From an uncultured Clostridia bacterium (GTDB lineage Bacteria > Bacillota > Clostridia > Oscillospirales > Ruminococcaceae): a stretch of DNA of 64,000 nt. The translations under genes were made by a program, and so were the position numbers. Shown piece after piece: positions 16,003-23,871 of the stretch; within the stretch, counting starts at the first letter, position 1, and each line of letters starts with the position of its first letter. The notes below the pieces were generated by a model. That model was not told the origin of the DNA. It saw only the letters and a program-made list of their open reading frames with translations, and ran no database searches. Where the stretch lies: NCBI GenBank assembly GCA_947168885.1, contig CAMVNQ010000001.1, forward strand, positions 496,001 to 560,000, read 5' to 3'.

Positions 16003-16010
16003 GCCTTGAT

Positions 16011-16023
16011 TGGAGACCCGTAC
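16011..16023. other. Attachment-site core (left end of element B)
   Basis: TGGAGACCCGTAC. A copy with one difference (TGGTGACCCGTAC) is at 45018-45030. The reverse complement of this area (TTCAATTCCCGTACGGGTCTCCA spans it) has the form of a tRNA T-arm and 3' end, a common target for tyrosine integrases. Confidence 0.55.
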
Positions 16024-16161
16024 GGGAATTGAAAGGCAATCCAGCCGTTTTTCTATCTGATTTTTTGTCGAGTTAAATGCGGCAATCTCGCTTATAATGC
16101 GGCTTTGTGCGACTTGCTCCTGTTGGGACAACGGAACAATGCACTCTCCAAATATGCCCAC

Positions 16162-16194
16162 GTAAGACCCATATAAGACCCATATAAGACCCAT
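16162..16194. repeat. Three tandem integrase arm-type repeats (left)
   Basis: GTAAGACCCAT followed by two ATAAGACCCAT units in perfect 11-bp tandem, 139 bases from the core. The same unit occurs twice at 44930-44951, 67 bases from the right core. This matches the arm-site/core layout of lambda-like integrases. The stretch 16024-16405 holds no convincing gene. Confidence 0.65.
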
Positions 16195-16405
16195 AGCTGC
16201 ACGTATTCCATATAAAAATCAATGCACCTGATCGAAATCAGGCGCATTATTTTTTATAATCGAGTCGCTGTTCCCGCGTAAGGATGATTTTGATCGTATT
16301 CAACAGCCTTTGTCAATACTTTTCAGATAATTCTTCTTTATCTGTTGAATTTTCTCTCAATCTGCGGTATTATACAGAAATCGATCTTTATTAATGTCTG
16401 CTCAT

Positions 16406-16648
16406 CAGCCAATAAATTGCTTCGTAGCGCAGCTTGAAGCAATTTATTGGCTGCAAAAGTGCAAGGAAAATTTATATATTTTAGGATTTTCCATGCACTT
16501 TTGTTCGTCCGAAGGACGAAATGAGCTTGACATCAAGGAATGTGTCCGTTGTTTAAATGCACCGCAGGCGCATTTAAACAACATCTGAAAATCTGTTTTG
16601 CAGATTTTCAGCCAATAACTGCCAAAAGGCAGTTATTGAGGACACATT
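16406..16648. other. Cluster of consecutive perfect hairpins, including a cloverleaf
   Basis: Six main stems follow each other: an 18-bp perfect stem (16406-16453, arm AGCCAATAAATTGCTTC), a 17-bp stem with one mismatch (16454-16503), 7 bp (16504-16520), then an outer 9-bp stem AATGTGTCC/GGACACATT (16539-16648) enclosing three hairpins of 13, 11 and 11 bp (16548-16582, 16585-16611, 16613-16638). A 5-bp hairpin lies between. CAGCCAATAA occurs in two of the stems. No coding frame explains it. It could be a structured RNA, a recombination or replication site, or stacked palindromic repeats. Confidence 0.7.
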
Positions 16649-16657
16649 TATTACATC

Positions 16658-16933
16658 TCATTCCCGCCTGCGTTTAAGCACATCGCTTTTCAGGAAAAGC
16701 GTGTTCTTATCCGAGGATTTTATGGGGGTGAGTTTTTTCTTTTTTACGAGTTCATTGATATACTGTCGTGAGCAGTTCAGCAACTCGGCGGCTTCCGCAG
16801 CGTTTATCACTCGGAAATGCACGAAACGGGTAAAGTCACCTGATGACAGCGGTACATCCTTCCCGTTGTCATAAAGATCGGAATAGGAGATCGTAACATC
16901 GTCGTTCCATGCGATGCCGTAACCGCCGGTCAT
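16658..16933 (-). CDS. Small helix-turn-helix (excisionase/MerR-type) protein
   Basis: 91 residues. The C-terminal half is a winged-helix DNA-binding domain of the excisionase/HTH_17 type (INAAEAAELLNCSRQYINELVKKKKLTPIK... FLKSDVLKRRRE). The N-terminal 40 residues (GGYGIAWNDDVTISYSDLYDNG) are of unknown type and may be the remnant of a DUF2442-like domain. It lies just inside the left end of element B, reading towards the hairpin cluster. It may be a second excisionase or a truncated antitoxin. Confidence 0.55.
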   Translation of the reverse strand: MTGGYGIAWNDDVTISYSDLYDNGKDVPLSSGDFTRFVHFRVINAAEAAELLNCSRQYINELVKKKKLTPIKSSDKNTLFLKSDVLKRRRE

Positions 16934-17101
16934 AAGGTAAGCACTGTCTGACTGGTCGGGGGCAGATCTCAGAAGTGCGGCGAGTCGTTCATTCTTCTTA
17001 ATGGAATTACGAGCTTACGCTGGAATTTGTTTCGGAGTATATGATGCGCGAGGTGGCATAGAAAAGCCGGGCATTGAGGAAAATGAATAACAATTGAAAT
17101 C

Positions 17102-17131
17102 CCCTCCGGACGGCTGCTGCTGTCCGGAGGG
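17102..17131. terminator. Strong hairpin upstream of the convergent genes
   Basis: CCCTCCGGAC, 10-base loop, GTCCGGAGGG, then TCATTTTG. It lies downstream of the minus-strand gene ending at 17200. 16934-17101 holds nothing else clear. Confidence 0.6.
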
Positions 17132-17199
17132 TCATTTTGTGTATCATTGCTGTTTGTTTATCGTATGTCCGGTTTTATTGTTCTGTTATTCCGGTTCAA

Positions 17200-19230
17200 T
17201 TACTTACGCTTGGACGGACCGCCGATACCGCCTTTTCCTACCTTCGGAGTATTGAAGGTGGACTCATCGATTATTTCCTTCTTCGGTCCCTTTATATCAA
17301 GGCCGCCGTTGTTGTTGGTCTTTTCCTTGATATTGTCATCAGCGGTAGCTGTGTGAGAACCGATCGTAAGGAAATTGTGGGGAACGTTTTTTACATCGCG
17401 GATGAATATGTTGCCAACATAAGATCTTTCCTTCTCGTATGTTCTGATCACGATCTCCTGTACCTTGCATTCGGGGTCATTGATGTCCACTACCTTTATT
17501 GTCTCGGTGCAGTCATAGTAATCGTTTGAAGCTCCAAATATCACATTGCTTGGTCTGAGTTTCGTAGTGGTGGTTATTGTGGGATCAACAATGATGTAGC
17601 AGGGTTCATTGCCTTTTGTGCCCGAGCTTATATTAAAATCGGAAGCTGTCTTCACGGTGGTTATCTCCTGATTGTTTTCTTCAAGGAACTGTGCTATTGA
17701 CTTCTGACCGCCTGTTGTTGTGTGGATATAGTCAACGAATTTGTTGATCTCGTCGCCCTTGAAGAACTGCTGCTCTTTGTACATTTTTTCAAGATCGCCG
17801 CCTTTGATGTACGAATAATTTCTCTTGTAGAAGTCGAGAACTATTTCGTCTTCCTGTGTACCATTGTTGATATAACGGTTGCCTTCCTGCTTCTTGTCGG
17901 AGAATGTCTTGTAACCTGCTACGCAGCCGTTGATCCTCTTGATCGTCTCGTTGAACTTGTCATTGTCGAAGCTCTTATCCTTGGAGCTTACGAATCTTTC
18001 GTATGCAGCACGGACAACCGGATCCGTGCAGAGCTCTTCTATCTGCTCGGGCGTAAGGTTGCTGGCGTTAAGTGCGTTTGCTGCGTTCTGGCACTGGAGA
18101 AGAAGTGCGTTTGCGTACATATACTCTTCTGTGAGCGCGTTTGCGGAGATCATTGCCTCTTCGTGAGCCGCGCCGGCAAACATATAGTTTCTTGCACAAA
18201 GCTCGTAGAGAGTATTGTAAAGGTCAACGTCGAGCTTTGTTCCGTTGTTGGAAATGGTTGTGCCGATCATATCCGCTGCCTGTCTTACATTCTCGAGATA
18301 GCCCGAACCGTATCCGTTCTTGTTGTTGAGGTCTGCGAGAAGAATAAGCTTCTGCTCAGGTGTGTAGCTCGTGTTGTTCATTATGCTCTTTACCTTGGAG
18401 GAAAGATCGTTGAGGTTCGCGCTGAGTGTCTTGAACAGTCCGCCGAGAGTCTGCTTATCTGTCTGGCTTGTTATATCCTTTTCAAGGCCCTTTGTGTACT
18501 TGTTGATATCCTTGTGGAGGTCTTCAATTCTGTTCTTGAGATCTTCGTACTGCTGTCTGTTTTCTTCTGCGAGCTGTCTGAGAGCAGCTTCTGTTGCGTC
18601 TTCGCCTCCGATCATATCGCCGAGGATAGCCTTAAGGGGTTCGGAGATGAACTTTGCACCGGGGAACGAGTCGCCGAGCATATCGAGACCTGCTTCTGTG
18701 AAAGCGCCCATGAGCTTGCGGGTCAGAGCTTCGATCTCTTCGTCGGACGGACCTTCTGTTTCTTCTGTTTCTTCTCCGTTTACTTCTGAATCTAATTCAT
18801 AGGGCTTTATCTCGTTAACTGCGCCGGATTCAACGGGCTTCATCTCGTTGTCGGGAGTAACTTCCTTAGCTTCGGGAGCCTTCTCGGTAGCCTTTGTGAG
18901 CTCGCAGTAAAGCTCGTCGAGATCTTTCTCTTCGGGAAGTTCAATTGCGGGAGCCTCTTCTATGGTGACCTCTTCCTCTTTCTCCAGCTTTCCTGAAGGA
19001 GCTTCGGGCTCGAACTCGTCATTTGCGGGAATCTCGTCTGCGGGAGCCTCATCCTCTGCGGGAGCCTCGTTCTCTGCGGGAGTCTCGTCTGCTGTCTCGG
19101 TGATCGCTGTTTCGGGAGCTGTGATCTGTGTATCATCTGCGCTTGCTGTTACTGCGAGAGCGGAGAAGGTTGTGATGATCGCGAGCATACCGGCGATGAT
19201 TCTGTTTCTAAGTGCCTTTGTGTTTTTCAT
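17200..19230 (-). CDS. Large secreted protein with acidic linker and coiled coil
   Basis: 676 residues from the ATG at 19230 (GGAGG upstream). A signal peptide (MKNTKALRNRIIAGMLAIITTFSALAVTASA) is followed by a Glu/Ala/Pro-rich low-complexity region (about 33-150), a helical region with coiled-coil character (ALRQLAEENRQQYEDLKNRIEDLHKDINKYTKGLEKD), a helical middle domain and a basic tail rich in Gly/Lys. No catalytic motif recognised. A second in-frame ATG at 19308, also with a GGAGG site, would add a Thr/Asn-rich 26-residue extension; the paralogue at 19454 starts at the equivalent place, so either start is possible. It is controlled by a heptamer-repeat promoter at 19370. Perhaps a secreted effector or surface protein; function unknown. 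Confidence 0.7.
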   Translation of the reverse strand: MKNTKALRNRIIAGMLAIITTFSALAVTASADDTQITAPETAITETADETPAENEAPAEDEAPADEIPANDEFEPEAPSGKLEKEEEVTIEEAPAIELPEEKDLDELYCELTKATEKAPEAKEVTPDNEMKPVESGAVNEIKPYELDSEVNGEETEETEGPSDEEIEALTRKLMGAFTEAGLDMLGDSFPGAKFISEPLKAILGDMIGGEDATEAALRQLAEENRQQYEDLKNRIEDLHKDINKYTKGLEKDITSQTDKQTLGGLFKTLSANLNDLSSKVKSIMNNTSYTPEQKLILLADLNNKNGYGSGYLENVRQAADMIGTTISNNGTKLDVDLYNTLYELCARNYMFAGAAHEEAMISANALTEEYMYANALLLQCQNAANALNASNLTPEQIEELCTDPVVRAAYERFVSSKDKSFDNDKFNETIKRINGCVAGYKTFSDKKQEGNRYINNGTQEDEIVLDFYKRNYSYIKGGDLEKMYKEQQFFKGDEINKFVDYIHTTTGGQKSIAQFLEENNQEITTVKTASDFNISSGTKGNEPCYIIVDPTITTTTKLRPSNVIFGASNDYYDCTETIKVVDINDPECKVQEIVIRTYEKERSYVGNIFIRDVKNVPHNFLTIGSHTATADDNIKEKTNNNGGLDIKGPKKEIIDESTFNTPKVGKGGIGGPSKRK

Positions 19231-19369
19231 TGTCTTGCCCTCCTTATTGAGCTTTATTGTGTTGGTTGTTGATGTTGTTGTGGTTATGTTTGTAATTGTG
19301 TTTTTCATTATGGTGTCCTCCTTAAAGACGTTTGATTTTGTTTCGGGTGTTTCCCTTTGCTTTGTCCGT

Positions 19370-19403
19370 ATTATATCATACCGACCTTTGCAAGTTCTTT
19401 GCA
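19370..19403 (-). promoter_or_regulatory. Heptamer-repeat (SARP-like) promoter 1
   Basis: On the minus strand: TGCAAAG-AACT-TGCAAAG, 10 bases, then extended -10 TGATATAAT. There is no good -35. Two heptamers 11 bp apart just upstream of the -10 is the layout known for SARP-type activators. It drives the gene ending at 17200. Confidence 0.7.
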
Positions 19404-19453
19404 TACTTTTCTGCCTCTCAAACTATCGGATTCTGGTCTCAGACCAGAAGCGT

Positions 19454-19912
19454 TCACCGCCAGCCTTCGGAGGAACGCCAACCCTTTCCTATGTAGTATC
19501 TATGGCATGTGTCCATCATATCGTTCTTTTCATACCAGTGGAGCTGAAACCAGCAGTCAACAAAGAATACGGGACCGCCGGTTCTGATCCACTCCTCGCT
19601 GTGCGGAGAATTTGTGTAATCTTTCACCATTTCGATCGTAACATCTGCTCCAAAACTTTTATAGACAGCCACCCAAAACGCCTCAAATTCGTCGTGAGTC
19701 CATTCCTCGCCGTACATCTTTACGGTCATATCGTTCTTATAAACTTTGTATTTGGCGGCACCGGCAGCAGGCTGCTCTGTGACTGCTGTTTTGGGAGCTG
19801 CGCCTGCCTGTGTGCTGTCCGCGCTTGCTGTTACCGCGAAAGCGGAGACTGCCGCTACGACTGCGATAATTCCTGCTGTTATCTTTCTTTTGAGTGCTGT
19901 TGTGTTTTTCAT
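19454..19912 (-). CDS. Small secreted protein, paralogous signal peptide
   Basis: 152 residues. The signal peptide (MKNTTALKRKITAGIIAVVAAVSAFAVTASA) is closely related to that of the 676-residue secreted protein, showing common ancestry of the export and control regions. The mature part (about 120 residues) contains KMYGEEWTHDEFEAFWVAVYKSFGADVTIEMVKDY and a Trp/Tyr/His-rich C-terminus with one pair of Cys. No known domain recognised. AAGGAGG lies 8 bases upstream of the ATG. Three tandem heptamer-repeat promoters lie upstream (19984, 20086, 20188), suggesting strong, stacked activation. Confidence 0.7.
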   Translation of the reverse strand: MKNTTALKRKITAGIIAVVAAVSAFAVTASADSTQAGAAPKTAVTEQPAAGAAKYKVYKNDMTVKMYGEEWTHDEFEAFWVAVYKSFGADVTIEMVKDYTNSPHSEEWIRTGGPVFFVDCWFQLHWYEKNDMMDTCHRYYIGKGWRSSEGWR

Positions 19913-19983
19913 TTTGTTGTCCTCCTTAAAGACATTTTTTCATACGTTTTGTGGTTTCGGGGTTTTCCCTTTGTTCTGTCCGT

Positions 19984-20017
19984 ATTATATCATACCGACC
20001 TTTGCAAGTTCTTTGCA
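19984..20017 (-). promoter_or_regulatory. Heptamer-repeat (SARP-like) promoter 2
   Basis: Same spacing as promoter 1 (heptamer, 4, heptamer, 10, TATAAT). It is the nearest of three promoters for the 152-residue secreted protein. Confidence 0.7.
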
Positions 20018-20085
20018 GACTTTTCAGATTTTCTGAAATTTTTTCGGGAGCCTTTGTTTTTTGGTTTTCCCTTTGTTCTGTCTGT

Positions 20086-20119
20086 ATTATATCACACCGA
20101 CCTTTGCAAGTTCTTTGCA
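20086..20119 (-). promoter_or_regulatory. Heptamer-repeat (SARP-like) promoter 3
   Basis: Identical heptamers and spacing; about 100 bases behind promoter 2 with no gene between. Confidence 0.7.
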
Positions 20120-20187
20120 GACTTTTTAAGTTTTTTAAATTTTTTTCGGGAGCCTTTGTTTTTTGGCTTTCCCTTTGCTCTGTCTGT

Positions 20188-20221
20188 ATTATATCATACT
20201 GACCTTTGCAAGTTCTTTGCA
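20188..20221 (-). promoter_or_regulatory. Heptamer-repeat (SARP-like) promoter 4
   Basis: Identical heptamers and spacing; about 100 bases behind promoter 3 and directly downstream of the first micro-gene terminator. Confidence 0.7.
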
Positions 20222-20261
20222 GATCTTGAAGTTTTTAAAATTTTTTAATTTTTTATTTTGT

Positions 20262-20289
20262 GCTCTCCCTCCGGTTTTGAAGGGAGAGC
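20262..20289 (-). terminator. Terminator after micro-gene copy A
   Basis: GCTCTCCCT, 10-base loop, AGGGAGAGC; on the minus strand it is followed by an A/T-rich tract. A copy is at 20501-20528. Confidence 0.7.
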
Positions 20290-20313
20290 TTTCAGACTCT
20301 ATAACCGTTTTTA

Positions 20314-20382
20314 TCAAAGTACTGTAGCTGCTACGATCGCTATACCTGTAAGACATACAGCTGCTATTCCGCAAAGTATCAT
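20314..20382 (-). CDS. 22-residue hydrophobic micropeptide, copy A
   Basis: The frame reads MILCGIAAVCLTGIAIVAAT then VL and stop. The ATG is preceded by GAGGAGG with 7 bases of spacing. The peptide is a single membrane-spanning length with two cysteines and no charged residue. Promoter 5 lies directly upstream and a terminator directly downstream, so this is a complete miniature transcription unit. It could be a signal, a membrane-active peptide, a small regulator of a membrane protein or a type I-like toxin; no homologue is recognised. Confidence 0.65.
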   Translation of the reverse strand: MILCGIAAVCLTGIAIVAATVL

Positions 20383-20426
20383 ATCTTTTCCTCCTCTCTG
20401 ATTGGTTTTCCTTTTGTTGTGACTTC

Positions 20427-20460
20427 ATTATATCACATTGACCTTTGCAACTTCTTTGCA
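20427..20460 (-). promoter_or_regulatory. Heptamer-repeat (SARP-like) promoter 5 (micro-gene A)
   Basis: TGCAAAG-AAGT-TGCAAAG, 10 bases, TATAAT on the minus strand, about 45 bases upstream of the micropeptide ATG. Confidence 0.7.
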
Positions 20461-20500
20461 GATCTTGAAGTTTTTAAAATTTTTTAATTTTTTATTTTGT

Positions 20501-20528
20501 GCTCTCCCTCCGGTTTTGAAGGGAGAGC
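20501..20528 (-). terminator. Terminator after micro-gene copy B
   Basis: Second copy of the hairpin at 20262-20289 within the tandem duplication. Confidence 0.7.
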
Positions 20529-20552
20529 TTTCAGACTCTATAACCGTTTTTA

Positions 20553-20621
20553 TCAAAGTACTGTAGCTGCTACGATCGCTATACCTGTAAGACATACAGC
20601 TGCTATTCCGCAAAGTATCAT
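20553..20621 (-). CDS. 22-residue hydrophobic micropeptide, copy B
   Basis: Same protein sequence, ribosome site and flanking signals as copy A, displaced by 239 bp. Two intact copies argue for selection on dose or a very recent duplication. Confidence 0.65.
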   Translation of the reverse strand: MILCGIAAVCLTGIAIVAATVL

Positions 20622-20665
20622 ATCTTTTCCTCCTCTCTGATTGGTTTTCCTTTTGTTGTGACTTC

Positions 20666-20699
20666 ATTATATCACATTGACCTTTGCAACTTCTTTGCA
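20666..20699 (-). promoter_or_regulatory. Heptamer-repeat (SARP-like) promoter 6 (micro-gene B)
   Basis: Copy of promoter 5 in the second duplicated unit. Confidence 0.7.
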
Positions 20700-20788
20700 G
20701 ATCTTGAAGTTTTTAAAATTTTTTTGAATTTCTTTCATTCTGCTTTATTGTTGCGGGTTTGTGGGGCCTTTCCCTTTGTTGTGACTTC

Positions 20789-20822
20789 ATTATATCACAT
20801 TGACCTTTGCAAGTTCTTTGCA
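20789..20822 (-). promoter_or_regulatory. Heptamer-repeat (SARP-like) promoter 7
   Basis: Same layout again, nearest to the regulator gene. Only about 90 bases without a gene separate it from promoter 6, so it may be an extra promoter for micro-gene B or a relic of a deleted unit. Confidence 0.65.
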
Positions 20823-20875
20823 GATTTTCAAGATTTTTTTAAATTTTTAAAAAATTTTTTCGGAAAATAAAAAAA

Positions 20876-20901
20876 CCGCTCTTTGCTGCTGCAAAGAACG
20901 G
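20876..20901 (-). terminator. Terminator of the two-component operon
   Basis: On the minus strand CCGTTCTTTGC-AGCA-GCAAAGAGCGG followed by TTTTTTTATTTT. Confidence 0.85.
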
Positions 20902-20925
20902 CTGTTATACTATTATATATGATCA

Positions 20926-21711
20926 TTAATATCCGTTATACAGGAAATCCGCCCACGAATACTGGCTCATATACTCGGTCTCATAGGCGTTGACCGCGCC
21001 CGCATCAAGCTCCTGGAAGCGGTAATAGTCGCAGTCAAGCACATCGACGTTGACCGCGAGGGCGTTGTAGCTGCGCACCACGGCACTCTCCGCGCCGACT
21101 GCCTTAAGGCTCTTTATCATCGCGTAGATGTATGTCTGGAGCAGGTTCTGGAGTTTTTCCTCATACGGCTCATCTTCAAATATCGCGGCAAACAATTCTT
21201 TTGTGGTACAGGAGCTGCCGTGACGGTGTACAAGATAGGCAAAAACTTCCTTCGACTTGCTGCGCTCGAAGCGGACGTGCTCTCCGTTCGGCGTGAATAC
21301 GTCGAAATTGCCGAAGCACTGCACACGCAGGAGTGCGTTCGACTTCGGGATTATCGGGAAGCGCAGATCGGACAGCTCGCGCTCGACATCTTCCTTCGTC
21401 ACGGGCTTCATTATGTAGCCGCTCGCTTTCATGTCCATAGCGTCGCCCTTGTATTCCGAAAAACCCGTGACAAAGATGATGTTCATTTTCGGGTTGGAAT
21501 TTTTCAGGCGCTTTGCGACCTCGACCCCGTTCATTCCTCTCATATGTATGTCGAGGAAGGCGATGTCGCAGCCGCCGTTCTTCTCCGCTTCTTCAAGCAG
21601 TTCGTCCTGATCGTCGAACGCGAGAACATCCGCGTCGGGCTTTGCCTGCTTTACGCACATTTCGAGCATTTTCAGAGCCAGCGGCTCGTCGTCAAGACAC
21701 AGTATCTTCAT
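20926..21711 (-). CDS. Response regulator with SARP/BTAD-like output domain
   Basis: 261 residues. The receiver domain covers 1-118 with acidic pocket LDDEP and phospho-acceptor Asp54 in AFLDIHMRGMNG. Residues 125-190 form a winged helix (LRVQCFGNFDVFTPNGEHVRFERSKSKEVFAYLVHRHGSSCTTKELFAAIF), and the C-terminal helices resemble a short bacterial transcriptional activation domain, the SARP layout. SARP proteins bind two direct heptamers spaced 11 bp apart just upstream of the -10; seven such sites lie next door, which makes them its likely targets (inference). Its start overlaps the kinase gene by 20 bases. The nearby downstream terminator closes the operon. Confidence 0.85.
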   Translation of the reverse strand: MKILCLDDEPLALKMLEMCVKQAKPDADVLAFDDQDELLEEAEKNGGCDIAFLDIHMRGMNGVEVAKRLKNSNPKMNIIFVTGFSEYKGDAMDMKASGYIMKPVTKEDVERELSDLRFPIIPKSNALLRVQCFGNFDVFTPNGEHVRFERSKSKEVFAYLVHRHGSSCTTKELFAAIFEDEPYEEKLQNLLQTYIYAMIKSLKAVGAESAVVRSYNALAVNVDVLDCDYYRFQELDAGAVNAYETEYMSQYSWADFLYNGY

Positions 21712-23359
21712 TCGGTTGTCCCTCCTTAGGCAGTGTTATTGTTGCTGTCGTACCCTCTCCGACCGTGCTTTCTATCTTTATTTCCGCTCCGCACATCTCT
21801 TTCAGACGAGTGCGGGTGTTTTCCATACCGACGTGCGAACGTCCGTCGTCCGCTTTCGGAGCCGTCGTGTCAAATCCCACGCCGTCGTCGGAAACGATCA
21901 CCTCAAAGGCTGTCTCTGTCTCGCGGGTGGATATCTTCACCGTGCCGCCCTTCTTCTTCATTCCCACACCGTGCTTTACGGCATTCTCGACGAGCGGCTG
22001 AACCGAAAGAAGCGGGAGTCTGAAATCCGTTGCGGTGATGTCATATTCGATGTTCAGCTTGTCCGCAAAACGGAGTTTCTCTATATAAAGGTACTTTTTC
22101 AGATGTTCAAGCTCCTGCTCGAACGGAACGGGCTTGTTCTGCTTGAGCGAGTCCATATTTCCACGCAGATACTTTGCAAATGTAACCGTCGCCTCCTGTG
22201 CGGTCTGCGGGTCGATCGTACACATCATCGCTATCGACGTGAGCGCATTGTACATAAAATGCGGCTGTATCTGCGAGGTCATTACCGCTACTTTCGCTTC
22301 GTAGAGTTCCTTCTCGGCTCGCTCACGCGCCACGGCAATACGGACATTTTCTCTGTTATAGTGCTCGATCTCCAGAGCAAGGTCGGATATGGTATCGGCA
22401 AGATAGCCGAACTCGTTATTTGACTTTATTTCATACATTTTTTTGACAATCCCGGGGGTGTTCTTGTCCGCGGCATATTCAAGCAGCGCCCTCTGTATCC
22501 TCGCCGCCGGTTTTATCGCCTTCCGGTAAAGGAACAGCATGAGCAGCGTCATCATCAGCACCATGCCTGTTACGATTATCACGATCGTGTTGATTATCAT
22601 ATTTACGACTGACTGCCGGAGATCGTCCCAGTCATAAGCTAAGCCGACAACGGAATATAAACTGTCGTTTATCATTACCGGAAAGTAGCATATATAGAGA
22701 TTTCCTTCAATCGGGAAGCTGCTTGTCCTTTCAAAGACCATTTCTTTGGACCCGCTTTCAAAAAGATCACGGAGGACGGTATGCTGTGAAAGGTCAATAT
22801 CAAAATACTTTCCTTTATCGCTTTCGGAGTTTTTAAGCTTGAAATCTATAAGGACACGAAGTCGTTCTTTGTTCGCCACACTAACATAAAAAAGATTTTC
22901 AAAGCTGCCGCTCATGGTTGTGGACTCAAATTTATCCTTTGCGCCCCAAAGCAGTTCCTGGATTATCATATTCCTGATACTTTCGGGGATTTCGTCAAAC
23001 TGACCGGTTCCGAACAGATCCTGATCCGCAAGATACGGCAATACGGCTTCCATCTCATCATCCGTGAGCATTCCTCTGTCATCGATCGGAAACATTTCCA
23101 TATCGTCAAAGATCTGTTTACGGTCAGAATCGTCTTTGTATATTGCGTTGTTCTTCAAAGGGATATAGATCTCGGAACCGTTCATCATATCCGCAATCTG
23201 CTTTTCCTGCGCTTTAAGATAGCTGTTGACCGAGCTTATATAGACCGTCTGCGCGACGGCGGCTGTCATCAGCAGGAAAACCGGTAATATGATCAATAAT
23301 GTCTGTATCAGAAGTTTTTCCCTGTGTTTTTTTATTTTCAATTTCTCACTTCCATTCAA
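21692..23359 (-). CDS. Membrane sensor histidine kinase (LytS/His_kinase type)
   Basis: 555 residues. Membrane helix 1 spans about 18-38, an extracytoplasmic sensor region about 39-250, helix 2 about 253-276, then a HAMP-like linker, a PF06580-type phospho-acceptor segment (SQIQPHFMYNALTSIAMM, His near 366) and a HATPase domain (N box PLVENAVKHG, G1 DDGVGFD, then VGMENTRTRLKEM and GEGTTATITLP). It is paired with the SARP-like regulator, an unusual combination because PF06580 kinases usually pair with LytTR or AraC-type regulators. The ligand is unknown. GAAGTGAG lies before the ATG; 23360-23606 upstream shows no gene. Confidence 0.9.
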   Translation of the reverse strand: MNGSEKLKIKKHREKLLIQTLLIILPVFLLMTAAVAQTVYISSVNSYLKAQEKQIADMMNGSEIYIPLKNNAIYKDDSDRKQIFDDMEMFPIDDRGMLTDDEMEAVLPYLADQDLFGTGQFDEIPESIRNMIIQELLWGAKDKFESTTMSGSFENLFYVSVANKERLRVLIDFKLKNSESDKGKYFDIDLSQHTVLRDLFESGSKEMVFERTSSFPIEGNLYICYFPVMINDSLYSVVGLAYDWDDLRQSVVNMIINTIVIIVTGMVLMMTLLMLFLYRKAIKPAARIQRALLEYAADKNTPGIVKKMYEIKSNNEFGYLADTISDLALEIEHYNRENVRIAVARERAEKELYEAKVAVMTSQIQPHFMYNALTSIAMMCTIDPQTAQEATVTFAKYLRGNMDSLKQNKPVPFEQELEHLKKYLYIEKLRFADKLNIEYDITATDFRLPLLSVQPLVENAVKHGVGMKKKGGTVKISTRETETAFEVIVSDDGVGFDTTAPKADDGRSHVGMENTRTRLKEMCGAEIKIESTVGEGTTATITLPKEGQPNEDTVS

Positions 23360-23606
23360 CGAAATATCGGTTATCTACTATTAAATAATGCACAACAAAT
23401 GGCTGTTTTAATACAATTATACCTCATTTCCTGCCAAATTTCAAGTATTTATTGTGTAATGTACCGAAAATAATGCAGATTTTGTGGTGCATAGTCAACC
23501 GCCTGCCAAAACAAGCGGACAGACGTGCGCAACAAAAAAGAAAACATGAAAATCAGCACTTTACAAGCCGGCAAATATCTGAAGTGGGAAATGTCCTATA
23601 ATGTCA

Positions 23607-23635
23607 TTGAATGTCACATGAAAGTGTGATATTAT
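23607..23635 (+). promoter_or_regulatory. Promoter upstream of the excisionase-primase operon
   Basis: TTGAAT, 17-base spacer, TATTAT. The spacer includes TCACATGAAAGTGTGA, a small inverted repeat that could be an operator. Confidence 0.6.
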
Positions 23636-23727
23636 GTTATTATGCAATAATTAAAGCTGTATTTCAGCGAAAGGGGTGATTATGTTGTAGATTAAAATAA
23701 TCCAGGTTTAAAACAGAATATCAATTC

Positions 23728-23773
23728 AGCTCAATTTACGGGAGTATTATCTCTCCGCGGATTGAGCTTTTTT
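23728..23773 (+). terminator. Attenuator-like terminator in the leader
   Basis: AGCTCAAT...ATTGAGCT with an inner GGAG/CTCC pairing, then TTTTTT. It sits between the promoter and the excisionase gene, so read-through would control the mobility operon. Confidence 0.65.
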
Positions 23774-23871
23774 GATGCAGAAAATCCATATCCCCGCGCC
23801 CTGCATTCTCCGGAATGACAGGGTATTTTTATTCCCGCGAAACATCAAAAACAGATTACAGGAGGAACAGT

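Larger units (their letters stand above)
20221..20698. repeat. Perfect-looking 239-bp tandem duplication
   Basis: 20221-20459 and 20460-20698 are copies of the same unit, and a third copy begins at 20699 before diverging. Each unit holds terminator, 22-codon gene, ribosome site and heptamer-repeat promoter. The near-identity implies a recent duplication. Confidence 0.9.

Noticed and set aside
15772..16194. Minus-strand frame with VPLSQQEQ...IISEIAAFN, faintly like the end of a type I specificity subunit (HsdS)
   Set aside because: Similarity covers only about 30 residues, and the frame runs through the att core, arm repeats and into the integrase gene on the other strand. At most a small relic.
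16406..16648. Tandem rho-independent terminators
   Set aside because: Most stems lack a T tract, and a row of six with an outer enclosing stem does not fit simple termination.
17722..18789. Long 355-codon plus-strand frame opposite the 676-residue secreted protein
   Set aside because: A shadow of a coding strand with biased codons; no ribosome site, and the minus strand has promoter, ribosome site and signal peptide.
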